This document shows positions 1-8,426 of a stretch of 64,000 bases of DNA, one piece after another (position 1 is the first letter of the stretch; each line of letters starts with the position of its first letter). Source of the DNA: an uncultured Neglectibacter sp. (GTDB taxonomy: Bacteria; Bacillota; Clostridia; Oscillospirales; Acutalibacteraceae); NCBI GenBank assembly GCA_946554335.1, contig CAMNSA010000003.1:62001-126000 (forward strand). Reading direction: 5' to 3'. The position numbers and the translations under genes were made by a program. Under the pieces are notes generated by a model that worked only from the letters and a program-made list of their open reading frames with translations, ran no database searches and was not told where the DNA came from.

Positions 1-847
1 TGGCAAAGAAACCGCCCATCACCCCGCTGACCCGCATACCGCTCGCCTGCCGCCATGGATACACCGTAATGGTCATATGGGAAAGCAGATTACAGGGAAG
101 CAGCAAAAACAGGAGCAGACCAGACGAAAGGACAGAAACGCCTCTTTCTCCCCATCTCCAGCGCCGGCCGGCCGGCAGAGGCCTTGCCCCGCAGACGGAA
201 AAAACCAGGCAGAGGAATGTTACCAGCAGGAGCAAAAGGAAAAGCATACGAAAGGTCATCCTCAGCTCATATCCGCGGATCACATCGGCAGCCGTCCCCA
301 CCGCGGTAAAATCCCAGGGCAAAATGGGGCTGCCCCGAAAGGCCACCGTAAAATAATTGGCAGCGCCGAACAGGAAGAAAGCCGCTTCGCCTGTCAGGCA
401 GGCAAAAAACACGCTGCGAAACAGACCATACAGCAGCAAGAACAAAAACAGATAGCAAAGATAATTGCCCAAAACCTTTCTGGGACGCAGCGTAGCAAGC
501 TGAAACCATTTCGGGAAATTGGTTTCGTTTATTAAATCCACTGTCAGAAAAGCCAAAAAAGGCGCAATAAATAAAAACACATAGGAAAACGCCCTGCGCG
601 TCCGGCTGGATAGCCGGATGCGCAGGAACATAAAAAGCTCAGAAAGGAGAACCAGAAGGAAAACCTTCCAGACGCGTCCCATGAAAAGCGGAACTCTTCC
701 CTGCGGCGGGTCCTCTATAAACAGATAGGAAGTGACCAGGCAAAGCAACAAGGCCCCCAAAAGTAAGGCGCCCGCTGCCCAGAAATTTTTCGGCTCCAGA
801 GAAAATGTGACCCAGCGCCGGAGTTTTCCTCGCTTGCGTTCTTTCAT
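1..847 (-). CDS. LtaS-like membrane protein, N-terminal part (cut by window edge)
   Basis: The reading frame starts at an ATG at 847 and stays open to base 1, so only the N-terminal 282 residues are present and the catalytic domain lies outside. The visible part is several hydrophobic helices with loops that match the next gene (844-2892) almost feature by feature: a shared ANYFT.AFRG.PILPWD loop, a long acyl-chain-like helical region, and a GVxxGFFA stretch just before the edge. This makes it a tandem paralogue of the LtaS/sulfatase-family protein upstream. Its ATG overlaps the TGA of that gene by four bases, implying translational coupling. The role, by family, would be transfer of polyol-phosphate or another phospho-group onto a surface polymer outside the membrane; without the catalytic domain this is inference. 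Confidence 0.8.
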   Translation of the reverse strand, partial: MKERKRGKLRRWVTFSLEPKNFWAAGALLLGALLLCLVTSYLFIEDPPQGRVPLFMGRVWKVFLLVLLSELFMFLRIRLSSRTRRAFSYVFLFIAPFLAFLTVDLINETNFPKWFQLATLRPRKVLGNYLCYLFLFLLLYGLFRSVFFACLTGEAAFFLFGAANYFTVAFRGSPILPWDFTAVGTAADVIRGYELRMTFRMLFLLLLLVTFLCLVFSVCGARPLPAGRRWRWGERGVSVLSSGLLLFLLLPCNLLSHMTITVYPWRQASGMRVSGVMGGFFA

Positions 848-2892
848 GGTAAGAAAATCTCTTCCCTTTTCTCGATTTTTCCAAAGGCGTTATTGTACTG
901 TAGGATCGCGTAGTCGTTAAGTATCTCGCTATAGGGCGTCTTCTCGCCCGTCTTGTAGAGACAGCCGTCTTTGTCCACCATGCCGTTGGCGGTGATGACC
1001 GGGAAGGTCTCCCGCACATACTCCAAAAATTTCACATAATCCGTATCTTCCAGGTCCGCCGCCCGCAAAAGCAGCCCGGAGAGATAATTTAAGCTGATCT
1101 GGTCGATCTTCTGCGCCTCCAGGGGATAATTGGCCCAGAGGAAGAAGGGCACCTCGTGCTCCCGCATAATGTCCGTCAAACCCAGATTTTCCGCATCCGT
1201 CCCCAGCAGCCTGGAGAGAAATTCGGTTTCCAGATTGGGCCAATGGTCTCCGAAAAACAGGATCACCACCGGATCTGTCTGCTGGGAAAAATAGGAGATC
1301 AGCTTCTCCAAAGCCTCGTCTGATTTTTTGACAAGGCTCAAGTACTGCTCCGTTTCCGGAAACTCTCCGGGAGTGTCCTTCACCCGGACTGTGGTGGGAA
1401 AATCCTCATCCTCATAGCCGCCGTGGTTTTGAATGGTGACATTGAACAGGAACAGCGGATCCTCTCCTCTGTGCTCGTACTCATAGATGACCTGGTCATA
1501 GCAGGAGGCGTCGCTGGTGAGGTTGTGCTCCAGGGTGCGCCTGATGTCAAAGGAGGTCACATCCAGAAACTCGTCAAACCGGAAATAGGGATAGGCCGTG
1601 TTCCTGTGCCAGGCAGTGCGCTGGCCGGGGTGGATAGCGACACACCGGTAGCCCTGGCTTTTCAGAGTGCTCACCAGCGAGGTCTGGTAGCCGTCCACAT
1701 ACTGCTGGTAAGGCTTACTGCCGGTAGGCAAAAAGGACAGGGTGTTCCCGGTCAAAAATTCGTACTCGCTGTTGCAGGTGTTCCCCCCGTAAACGGAGGA
1801 GCTGGCCGTACCCCAGATCAGTTTTCCGGAAGCCTGGAGGGAATGGAGAAAGGGCTGAGGGTCCGGCTCCAGGGCAAGGTCCGGATTCACTGCGGCAAAG
1901 TCCGTCATGGATTCGTTCATCACCGTGATGATCGTGGGCGCCTTGGAGGGAGAGCCCAGAGCGTCCAGCTCGGGCAGGGCTTCGATTTCCTCCTCAAGCG
2001 CTTTCACCTTCTGGGCGGAATACCCGGCGGGCTTATCCACCATCAGGTACTGAATATTGGCAAAAAATCCCGCCGTGACCCCTGTAAGCTTAGAGCTGGT
2101 CTTCTGGTTCCACGCCCAGACGGAAATGCCCAGGTCGGAAAGAATATTGGCGGGAAAGATCATCAGAAAAAGAACGGCGGAAATCGTCAGAGCCCCCACC
2201 CGCTGGGCAAAACGGAACCGGCGGCTGGTGTGCTCTTTCCCCCGGGGGCAGACCCTGAAGCAGATGAGACAGACCAAAATATAGAGCAGCAGAGAGATCG
2301 CGATCTGCTCTGTCATCTCGTAGCGATAGCCTCCGGCCACAGAGAACGCCGTACTCACCGCCTGGATATCCCAGGGCAGAATGGGCGCCCCCCTAAACTC
2401 AGCCGTAAAGTAGTTTGCGATCCCGAAAAAGAGAAAGATCGCGCCCCCCGCGGCCGCTGTGATCCACACCCTTCGGCACAGGGCAAAGATCAGGGCAAAG
2501 ACCATCAGATAGCCGATATAATTGGCAAGGGAGGTGGAAAAGCTGAAGCTGGCGATCCTGGTATTATTGATGCTGTCCACCGCGATAAAGGTGATCAGCG
2601 GCAGGATGGGAAGCATGGCCCATCCCGTAATGGCCCGGACATAGTAGGGCAGCCTTACCTCTAAGAAGCACAGCACACAGCAGGCGCCCAGCAATACTCC
2701 ATAGCACAGGGTATCGATAAGCTGAAAGGACGGCTCCTCCGCCCCCGGCCCTCCGAAAAACAGTTGGGGATTAAAAGCGAAAAACAAGGCGGCCAAAAGG
2801 ACCAGGACCGCGCCGAAAATGATCCTCTTTCTGGTGACCCGAAAGCTTACCCCGAAATTCTTCTTCGGGCTGTTTGTCTGAATTTCTTCCAT
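844..2892 (-). CDS. LTA synthase family (sulfatase-fold) membrane transferase
   Basis: This 682-residue protein has about five to six N-terminal membrane helices followed by an extracellular sulfatase-fold domain. Visible metal and catalytic landmarks are the MNES segment (E327), the GGNTCNSEYEF motif whose Thr (T372) lines up with the LtaS catalytic threonine, and FFGDHWP near the C-terminus, which carries the Asp-His metal pair. Family members polymerise glycerol-phosphate from phosphatidylglycerol or add phospho-groups to surface glycans. The start at 2892 is chosen because it has an AGAAGG/GAGGA ribosome site and lies 16 bases after the epimerase stop; an in-frame ATG at 2970 would overlap the upstream gene by 60 bases. 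The gene sits downstream of mnaA and tagA, which points to a teichoic-acid-like polymer. The exact substrate is unknown. Confidence 0.88.
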   Translation of the reverse strand: MEEIQTNSPKKNFGVSFRVTRKRIIFGAVLVLLAALFFAFNPQLFFGGPGAEEPSFQLIDTLCYGVLLGACCVLCFLEVRLPYYVRAITGWAMLPILPLITFIAVDSINNTRIASFSFSTSLANYIGYLMVFALIFALCRRVWITAAAGGAIFLFFGIANYFTAEFRGAPILPWDIQAVSTAFSVAGGYRYEMTEQIAISLLLYILVCLICFRVCPRGKEHTSRRFRFAQRVGALTISAVLFLMIFPANILSDLGISVWAWNQKTSSKLTGVTAGFFANIQYLMVDKPAGYSAQKVKALEEEIEALPELDALGSPSKAPTIITVMNESMTDFAAVNPDLALEPDPQPFLHSLQASGKLIWGTASSSVYGGNTCNSEYEFLTGNTLSFLPTGSKPYQQYVDGYQTSLVSTLKSQGYRCVAIHPGQRTAWHRNTAYPYFRFDEFLDVTSFDIRRTLEHNLTSDASCYDQVIYEYEHRGEDPLFLFNVTIQNHGGYEDEDFPTTVRVKDTPGEFPETEQYLSLVKKSDEALEKLISYFSQQTDPVVILFFGDHWPNLETEFLSRLLGTDAENLGLTDIMREHEVPFFLWANYPLEAQKIDQISLNYLSGLLLRAADLEDTDYVKFLEYVRETFPVITANGMVDKDGCLYKTGEKTPYSEILNDYAILQYNNAFGKIEKREEIFLP

Positions 2893-2908
2893 CGTTCCTC
2901 GTTCCTTC

Positions 2909-4024
2909 TTATCTTTGGTTCTCATGCCACCGGAGGATGGCGTCTGCGATCCGGGCGCTGGAGCGCCCATCTCCGTAAGGGTTCTGCGCGTGGCTCATCC
3001 TATGGTATTCCTCTTCGTCAGTCAGGAGCTCCTTCACCATGGAATAGATCACATTCTCGTCTGTTCCCGCAAGCTTCAGGGTTCCCGCCTTCAGACCCTC
3101 CGGGCGCTCGGTGGTATCCCGCAGCACGATCACCGGCTTTCCCAGGGAGGGAGCTTCCTCCTGGATCCCGCCGCTGTCGGTGAGGATCAGGTAAGACCGG
3201 GCCAGAAGATTGTGAAACTCAATGACCTCTAAGGGCTCGATGAGCCGGATGCGGTCACTTCCGCCCAGCTCTTCCTGAGCTGCCTGCTGCACAAGGGGAT
3301 TGAGGTGTACAGGATAAACTATTTTCACATCGGGAAATTCCTCCACGATCCGCCGGATCGCCCGGAACATCCTGTGCATGGGCTCCCCCAGATTCTCCCT
3401 GCGGTGGGCGGTGAGTACCAGAAGCCTTGAACCCTTTGCCCAGCGAAGCAGCTCGTCCTCGTAATCTTCCCGCACGGTGGTCTTCAGTGCGTCGATCCCC
3501 GTGTTTCCGGTGATCACGATGGTCTCGTCCTTTTTTCCCTCCCGCAGAAGGTTCTGACGGCTGAGCTCGGTAGGGGCGAAATGAAGATCCGCCACACATC
3601 CCACGAACTGCCGGTTCATCTCCTCCGGGTAGGGGGAATACTTGTCATAGGTGCGAAGCCCCGCCTCCACATGGCCTACCGCCACCCGGGCGTAAAAGGC
3701 TGCCAGGGCTCCCGCAAAGGTGGTAGTGGTGTCGCCGTGTACTAAAATCATATGCGGCTCTACCTCTTTAATGACCTCTTCCAGGCCCTTCAATACCCGG
3801 CAGGTGATGTCGGAAAGGGTCTGACCCCGGCGCATGATGTCCAGATCGTAATCCGGTACGATCTGAAAGGCGCCCAGTACCTGGTCCAGCATTTCCCGGT
3901 GCTGAGCCGTAACGCACACCAGGCTTTCAAATTCTTCCCGTCTGTCAAGCTCCTTTACAAGAGGGGCCATTTTGATGGTTTCCGGCCGGGTTCCAAACAC
4001 GGACAGCACTTTCACTTTTTCCAT
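2909..4024 (-). CDS. mnaA: UDP-N-acetylglucosamine 2-epimerase (non-hydrolysing)
   Basis: The 371-residue product interconverts UDP-GlcNAc and UDP-ManNAc in the cytoplasm. Hallmark motifs are present in order: FGTRPE near residue 11, HGDTT near 95, HVEAGLRT near 117, AHRREN near 210, VHLNP near 237 and DSGGIQEEAPSLGKP near 288. Length is normal for the family. The start at 4024 has an AAGGAGA site eight bases upstream; a longer frame to 4066 lacks one. UDP-ManNAc is the donor used by the TagA-type transferase encoded just upstream, so the two genes form one supply line for the polymer linkage unit. Also known as wecB in Gram-negative pathways. Confidence 0.96.
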   Translation of the reverse strand: MEKVKVLSVFGTRPETIKMAPLVKELDRREEFESLVCVTAQHREMLDQVLGAFQIVPDYDLDIMRRGQTLSDITCRVLKGLEEVIKEVEPHMILVHGDTTTTFAGALAAFYARVAVGHVEAGLRTYDKYSPYPEEMNRQFVGCVADLHFAPTELSRQNLLREGKKDETIVITGNTGIDALKTTVREDYEDELLRWAKGSRLLVLTAHRRENLGEPMHRMFRAIRRIVEEFPDVKIVYPVHLNPLVQQAAQEELGGSDRIRLIEPLEVIEFHNLLARSYLILTDSGGIQEEAPSLGKPVIVLRDTTERPEGLKAGTLKLAGTDENVIYSMVKELLTDEEEYHRMSHAQNPYGDGRSSARIADAILRWHENQR

Positions 4025-4129
4025 GAGTACGGTCTCCTTTTTTCCGCTCTCTATCATAGAGGGCATCTTTCAAATTATCATCTACAAGTTCCTTACAAAT
4101 TTCTAAAGCTTTGAGCCTCAGAACTGTGA

Positions 4130-4189
4130 AGCATGGAAGCCGGAGGCTTCCATGCTTTTACCTCGGAAAGGCCGGCGCAAGCGCCGGCC
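4130..4189 (-). other. Two strong hairpins between tagA and mnaA
   Basis: The 170-base gap between tagA and mnaA holds two perfect stem-loops: a 12-bp stem with a GGA loop at 4130-4156 and a 9-bp GC stem with an AA loop at 4170-4189. Read on the minus strand neither is followed by a long U tract, so they are more likely RNA-processing, attenuation or stability elements than full terminators. They would sit between the transferase part and the epimerase/LtaS part of the operon. Confidence 0.55.
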
Positions 4190-4194
4190 CGAAT

Positions 4195-4932
4195 TTACTT
4201 TTCTTTCCGCGTCTTATGCGGGGCACGCTTCACTTCTCTTAAAAACTTTACATTGTTCCGGTAGAACCTGCCCAAACGGGAGGGCTCTCTCAGGATCCTG
4301 TACAACCATTCGGTATTGGTTTTCACAAAAAGCTTCGGCGCCCGCCGCTTTAACCCGCTGAGCACATCGAAGGAGCCCCCCACTCCCATTAGGACGCCCT
4401 TTTTGAGCTCCTCCAGATGCCGGAAGATCAAAAGCTCCTGATTGGGCGCTCCCAGGGCCACCAGAAAGAGATCCGGCTCATGGGCGCAAAGACTGCGAAA
4501 ATCCTCATCCTTATCGGCTCCATAGCCGTTTTTCGCGTGGATCTGCGCCTGGGGATACTGCTCCTCAAGCTTCTTTTTGAGGGTGGAGACCACCTCTTCC
4601 TTTGCCCCCAACAGGCAGATTCGCCTGCCCGCCTCGCCCGCGGCTTTCAGCAGCCTCTGGGAAAGGTCTACCCCGGTGATCCGCTCCTTGGATTCCAAAG
4701 AGCAGCTGCGCATGGCCTTCACCACGCCGATGCCGTCCGGCACGATCACCGCCTCCGGAGAGAGCAGCAGCTTTTCCACCTGCGGGTCTCTCTGGGCGTT
4801 CATCAGGATCTCCGGGTTCGCCGTGATGATAAAGAGCTTTTTTCCCTCCTCCATGGCGCTGTTGGCCACGGAAAAGAACTCTTCCTCCGTGCCGGAAAAG
4901 ATCCGCTTCAGATACTCATGAATGGCTGTCAT
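4195..4932 (-). CDS. tagA: WecG/TagA/CpsF family glycosyltransferase (ManNAc transferase)
   Basis: This 245-residue enzyme belongs to the family that transfers ManNAc from UDP-ManNAc to a GlcNAc-diphospho-undecaprenol acceptor, the committed step of wall teichoic acid linkage-unit synthesis. Visible motifs are VPDGIGVV, ERITGVDL, the LGAKEEV nucleotide-sugar loop, LVALGAPNQE, GVGGSFDVLSG with RAP, and the C-terminal EWLYRILREPSRLGR block that supports membrane association. The start at 4932 is preferred over a frame extending to 5001 because the conserved region begins directly after it and a GAGGTGG site precedes it. It overlaps the end of the sugar transferase gene by 17 bases. Acting beside mnaA strongly supports ManNAc as the sugar. 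Confidence 0.92.
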   Translation of the reverse strand: MTAIHEYLKRIFSGTEEEFFSVANSAMEEGKKLFIITANPEILMNAQRDPQVEKLLLSPEAVIVPDGIGVVKAMRSCSLESKERITGVDLSQRLLKAAGEAGRRICLLGAKEEVVSTLKKKLEEQYPQAQIHAKNGYGADKDEDFRSLCAHEPDLFLVALGAPNQELLIFRHLEELKKGVLMGVGGSFDVLSGLKRRAPKLFVKTNTEWLYRILREPSRLGRFYRNNVKFLREVKRAPHKTRKEK

Positions 4933-6355
4933 GGTCCACCTCGCCCTTTTCCTCCTGCTTTTGGATCCGCTCTTTTCGTCTTTTTCCCCGGTCCTCGTCA
5001 AAATCGTAAACCTCTTCCACTCCGAAGGCCTCCGTGCTTTCAGAGGCTTTCAAGAATACGGTGAAGGTCTGGAAGATCAGCTTTAAGTCCTGCCAGATGC
5101 TGTAGTTTTCGATATACAAAAGATCCATGACCAGCTTGTCCCTGGGGGAGGTGTTGTACTTCCCGCCGATCTGCGCAAGCCCGGTCAGCCCCGCCTTCAT
5201 GCGCAGGCGATAGGAGAACTCCGGCAGCTCTTTGGTGTATTTTTCCACATTTTCCAGCATCTCCGGCCGGGGGCCTACCACCGTCATATCCCCCTTCAGG
5301 ATATTGAGCATCTGCGGCAGCTCGTCAATGCGGAATTTCCTCAGCCACTTTCCGATGCGGGTAATGCGGTCGTCGTCCGCCGTCACCGATTTGTGGATGG
5401 AGTTTTCCTCCTTCATGGTGCGGAATTTATACACCTCGAACACCCGGCCGTACTTGGTCAGGCGCTTCTGCTTGTAAAACACCTTTCCCCCGTCCTCCGC
5501 CTTGATGGCGATGGCGCAGAAAAGCATGATGGGGCTTGTGAGGATCAGCGCCACCAGAGAGATGAAAATATCCATCAGCCGCTTGACGATCCGCTGCTCA
5601 AAGGTGAGGTCCTTGGCCATATACATCACCAGGGTCTCGTCGTCCAGCGTGACCGTTCCCGCGCCCTCGGACACCACATCCCGCACTTCAAAGTTATAAT
5701 AGATGTTCTTCTGCCTCTGATAGCAGAAATTGATCAGCCTGGTCCTGGCCTCGTCCGGCACATCGTAGAGAAACACCGTATCGTTTCGCTCGATGACATC
5801 CAGCACATTTTCCGCGTCATAGCGCACGATCTCGTCCACCTCGTACTGCTTGCGGAAGCGCAGGATCTTCGGGATGATATGCCCCAGGCTCTCCCGGGAA
5901 GAGGAGAGGACGCAGCAGTGCTCCGGAGGCTCGATGGAGAAATATACATAATTGCCGAAATAGGCGAAAAAGATAATGACCAGGATCTGAAGCACCATCA
6001 CAAGCAGCAGCAGATGAGGCGTTTCATAGACAAAATGGTCATTGTTCTTTTCGCTGGTATTCATAATGGACAGCTGCAGGTGCGTCACCAGGTCGGTGAT
6101 CACCGTAGCCAGCGCCATGGAATGGACGATGGGCTTACTTTTCTGGGCGCCGATGGCGTACCCGCCGTATACGGACATCAGGGCAATGCCCAACACCACA
6201 AAGGTGACCATGGTGACGCCCGTCGTTCTGGAAAAATTGAAAAGCCAGGGATTCCGGATCCCGAAGATCCCGAAGAAAATTCCGAAAAGGGAGGCAAAAA
6301 GGGCTATCTTCAGCACAAATACAATAGTCCTTTTCAGCTTTTTGATCATATGCAC
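4916..6355 (-). CDS. Polyprenyl glycosylphosphotransferase (bacterial sugar transferase)
   Basis: The 479-residue protein has four predicted N-terminal membrane helices, a CoA/NAD-binding-like middle region, and the C-terminal bacterial sugar transferase domain: a fifth helix in RLMDIFISLVALILTSP, then FYKQKRLTKYGRVFEVYKFRTM, IDELPQMLNILKGDM, VGPRPEM and GLAQIGG. Such enzymes load a sugar-1-phosphate onto undecaprenyl phosphate at the inner face of the membrane and start a surface polymer. The C-terminal 30 residues are highly charged and extend past the usual domain. A GTG at 6355 fits the GAGGTGA site (7-base gap); an ATG two codons later is possible. As first gene of the operon it likely takes the place of TagO, though the sugar it transfers is not known. 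Confidence 0.92.
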   Translation of the reverse strand: MHMIKKLKRTIVFVLKIALFASLFGIFFGIFGIRNPWLFNFSRTTGVTMVTFVVLGIALMSVYGGYAIGAQKSKPIVHSMALATVITDLVTHLQLSIMNTSEKNNDHFVYETPHLLLLVMVLQILVIIFFAYFGNYVYFSIEPPEHCCVLSSSRESLGHIIPKILRFRKQYEVDEIVRYDAENVLDVIERNDTVFLYDVPDEARTRLINFCYQRQKNIYYNFEVRDVVSEGAGTVTLDDETLVMYMAKDLTFEQRIVKRLMDIFISLVALILTSPIMLFCAIAIKAEDGGKVFYKQKRLTKYGRVFEVYKFRTMKEENSIHKSVTADDDRITRIGKWLRKFRIDELPQMLNILKGDMTVVGPRPEMLENVEKYTKELPEFSYRLRMKAGLTGLAQIGGKYNTSPRDKLVMDLLYIENYSIWQDLKLIFQTFTVFLKASESTEAFGVEEVYDFDEDRGKRRKERIQKQEEKGEVDHDSHS

Positions 6356-6459
6356 AGAGAAATCACCTCAGTGTAAACCATTGTAAGAGCCGCAAAAACA
6401 GGGCCCTAACTCCCGAAAAACAGGAACGGCTTTCCGGCAGTAAACGCATTTGTGAGGCC

Positions 6460-6488
6460 ATTATAGCACAGGCTTCCAAAAAATGCAA
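6460..6488 (-). promoter_or_regulatory. Sigma-A promoter of the surface-polymer operon
   Basis: On the minus strand TTTGCA (6483-6488) is followed by a 17-base spacer and a perfect TATAAT (6460-6465). It lies about 105 bases upstream of the sugar transferase start, giving a leader of roughly 95 bases. Confidence 0.7.
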
Positions 6489-6621
6489 AACTTCCCCAAA
6501 CTCCCGGGATCAGCGGGAAAATTCCCCTTTTCCCTCCCCTTCAGTTTCCCCAAAAAGCCGGGGACCTATCCCCCTTTTCCGCCCCATGATCCGCTTTCTC
6601 CCCACCGGACAAAACAGAGAC

Positions 6622-6663
6622 CGCCCGTCGGAAAACAGGCGTTTTCCAACGGGCGATCTTTTT
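6622..6663 (-). terminator. Intrinsic terminator after the aldo/keto reductase gene
   Basis: A 15-bp stem with one mismatch (arms 6622-6636 and 6641-6655, loop AGGC) lies 30 bases past the reductase stop. U-rich tracts flank it on both strands; the better one (T6) is on the plus strand, but no plus-strand gene ends here, so it is assigned to the minus-strand gene. Confidence 0.7.
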
Positions 6664-6693
6664 TGAGTTATTGCAAGAAAATTTACCCTATAC

Positions 6694-7815
6694 TTACTCC
6701 AGAGCAGCAGCGGCCTTCTTCAGCGTCTCAATGATCTCGATGTGCTGCGGACAATGGGCCTCACAGGACCCGCACTGGATACAGTCAGAGGCCTTTCCGC
6801 CCTCTTTTACGGAATTTTCATAAGAACGCTTGGCGCCCGCCTCGTTGTTGTAGAGGGTCAGGGTATTCATGGCCGCGAAGATCCCGGGAATGTTGATCTT
6901 CTGGGGGCAGCCGTCCACACAATACTTGCACTTGGTGCAGGGAATGGTGGGAATGGTGCGCAGGATATCCACCACCTGAGAGACCGTCCCCCGCTCCTGA
7001 TCGGACAGGGGCTGGAAGTTCTCCATATAAGAGGTGTTGTCGTTGAGCTGCTCTTCATTGGACATGCCGGAAAGCACGGTGATCACACCCTCCAGAGAAG
7101 CTGCATACCGCACCGCCCAGGAGGGAACGGAAGCGTTGGGGTTCGCCTTCTGGAACACCTGTTGTACCTGAGGAGGCATGGTGGCCAGAGAACCGCCCTT
7201 CACAGGCTCCATGATGATGACCGGCTTCTGATGCTTGCGGGCCACCTCATAGCACTTGCGGGACTGCACATTCTCATCCTCCCAGTCCGCGTAGTTGATC
7301 TGCAGCTGCACAAATTCCATTTCCGGATGGGCAGCGAGGATCTCGTCCAGCACATCCGCCGAATCGTGGAAGGAGAAGCCAATATGCTTTGCCCTTCCCT
7401 CTGCCTTCAAGCGCTTCATGAATCCCCAGGCGTCGAGAGCGTCGGCTTTTTTTACCTTCTCGTGGTCCATGGCGTGCAAAAGGTAAAAATCGTAATAGGT
7501 GAGCCCCGCTCTTGAAAGGGACTCCTCAAATACCTTCTCCATCTCAGCGGGCTCCTTGAAATCCCACAAAGGCAGCTTGGTCGCGCACTGGAAGCTCTCT
7601 CTGGGATAGCGGTCTACCACCGCCTCCTTCAGTGCCACCTCGCTCTTGCCGCCGATATACACATAGGCCGTGTCAAAATAAGTAAAGCCCTTGGCCATAA
7701 AGGTGTCTGCCATTCTCTTGGTCTGCTCAATGTCGATCTCTTCACCCTTCATCGGCAGGCGCATCAGGCCGAAGCCCAGCTTTTTGATGTTTTCTCCCAA
7801 ATACTTTTCTGCCAT
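6694..7815 (-). CDS. Aldo/keto reductase with C-terminal 2[4Fe-4S] domain
   Basis: The first 280 residues form an aldo/keto reductase TIM barrel (GFGLMRLPM start, FDTAYVY with the catalytic Asp/Tyr, and the usual later Lys and His regions). The end carries two ferredoxin-type clusters: C293-x2-C296-x2-C299-x3-C303 followed by Pro, and C345-x2-C348-x2-C351-x3-C355 followed by Pro. Such fusions are common in anaerobes and are thought to pass electrons from reduced ferredoxin or iron-sulfur partners to carbonyl substrates, replacing or supplementing NADPH. Length (373 residues) is normal for the subfamily. An AAAGGAG site precedes the ATG. It is monocistronic, bounded by a terminator. The substrate is unknown. 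Confidence 0.93.
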   Translation of the reverse strand: MAEKYLGENIKKLGFGLMRLPMKGEEIDIEQTKRMADTFMAKGFTYFDTAYVYIGGKSEVALKEAVVDRYPRESFQCATKLPLWDFKEPAEMEKVFEESLSRAGLTYYDFYLLHAMDHEKVKKADALDAWGFMKRLKAEGRAKHIGFSFHDSADVLDEILAAHPEMEFVQLQINYADWEDENVQSRKCYEVARKHQKPVIIMEPVKGGSLATMPPQVQQVFQKANPNASVPSWAVRYAASLEGVITVLSGMSNEEQLNDNTSYMENFQPLSDQERGTVSQVVDILRTIPTIPCTKCKYCVDGCPQKINIPGIFAAMNTLTLYNNEAGAKRSYENSVKEGGKASDCIQCGSCEAHCPQHIEIIETLKKAAAALE

Positions 7816-7901
7816 TTTCTGTTCTCCTTTCTCTTGCCGGTAAGCTCTTTCGCCCTTTCCGAGCAGGGCGTTTCCTCCCGTCAGCTTACAGATTCAGAAT
7901 T

Positions 7902-7932
7902 ATTATAATTGTTAAAGCCTACTTTAAGTCAA
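7902..7932 (-). promoter_or_regulatory. Possible promoter of the aldo/keto reductase gene
   Basis: TTGACT (7927-7932) and TATAAT (7902-7907) are good hexamers on the minus strand, but the spacer is 19 bases, longer than optimal. It lies about 90 bases upstream of the gene. Confidence 0.45.
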
Positions 7933-8042
7933 CCTCTTTTTCACGGAAGTTTTCGTAAGAAGTTTTTAAGAAGCCCTTCCCTGTTTTTTCCCCTTCAGGC
8001 GTGATATACTGAAGCTCAGAAAAAGCGAAAGGGGGCAAAAAA

Positions 8043-8423
8043 TTGAAAAAGCGGATCCTCCGGGTGACAGGGATCCTTTCAGGGATCGTGATCACAGGGC
8101 TTCTTCTGCTCTTTTTCGTAAAGCCTCCCTGCCTGATCCTGCGCTTTACCGGGTTTACCTGCGCCGGCTGCGGCGGGCAGAGAATGATTCTCTCCCTTTT
8201 GGAGGGGGATATTTTCGGGGCGTTTCACCACAATCCCTTTCTCTTTGCGCTTGTGCCCCTTTTGCTGGGGTACGGGAGCTGGGAAGCGGTGCGGTACATA
8301 AAACAAGAGCGCCCGCTCTATCAAAGCAGGCGCTTTTTCCGGATCCTTTTGGGAGTCCTTCTGTCGGCTGTTGTCTTTACCGTTTTGAGAAACCTTCCGG
8401 GCGTGACCTTTCTGGGACCCTGA
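8043..8423 (+). CDS. DUF2752 domain membrane protein
   Basis: This 126-residue protein has three hydrophobic helices and the DUF2752 signature: a helix ending in P, then TGFTCAGCGGQRMILSLLEGD and FHHNPF. The CxGCGG pair of cysteines is the conserved core of the family; its biochemical role is not established. The start is a TTG at 8043 with AAAGGGGG seven bases upstream. It is the only plus-strand gene in the first 30 kb and converges on the DegV gene with only three bases between their stops. Confidence 0.85.
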   Translation: MKKRILRVTGILSGIVITGLLLLFFVKPPCLILRFTGFTCAGCGGQRMILSLLEGDIFGAFHHNPFLFALVPLLLGYGSWEAVRYIKQERPLYQSRRFFRILLGVLLSAVVFTVLRNLPGVTFLGP

Positions 8424-8426
8424 GGC

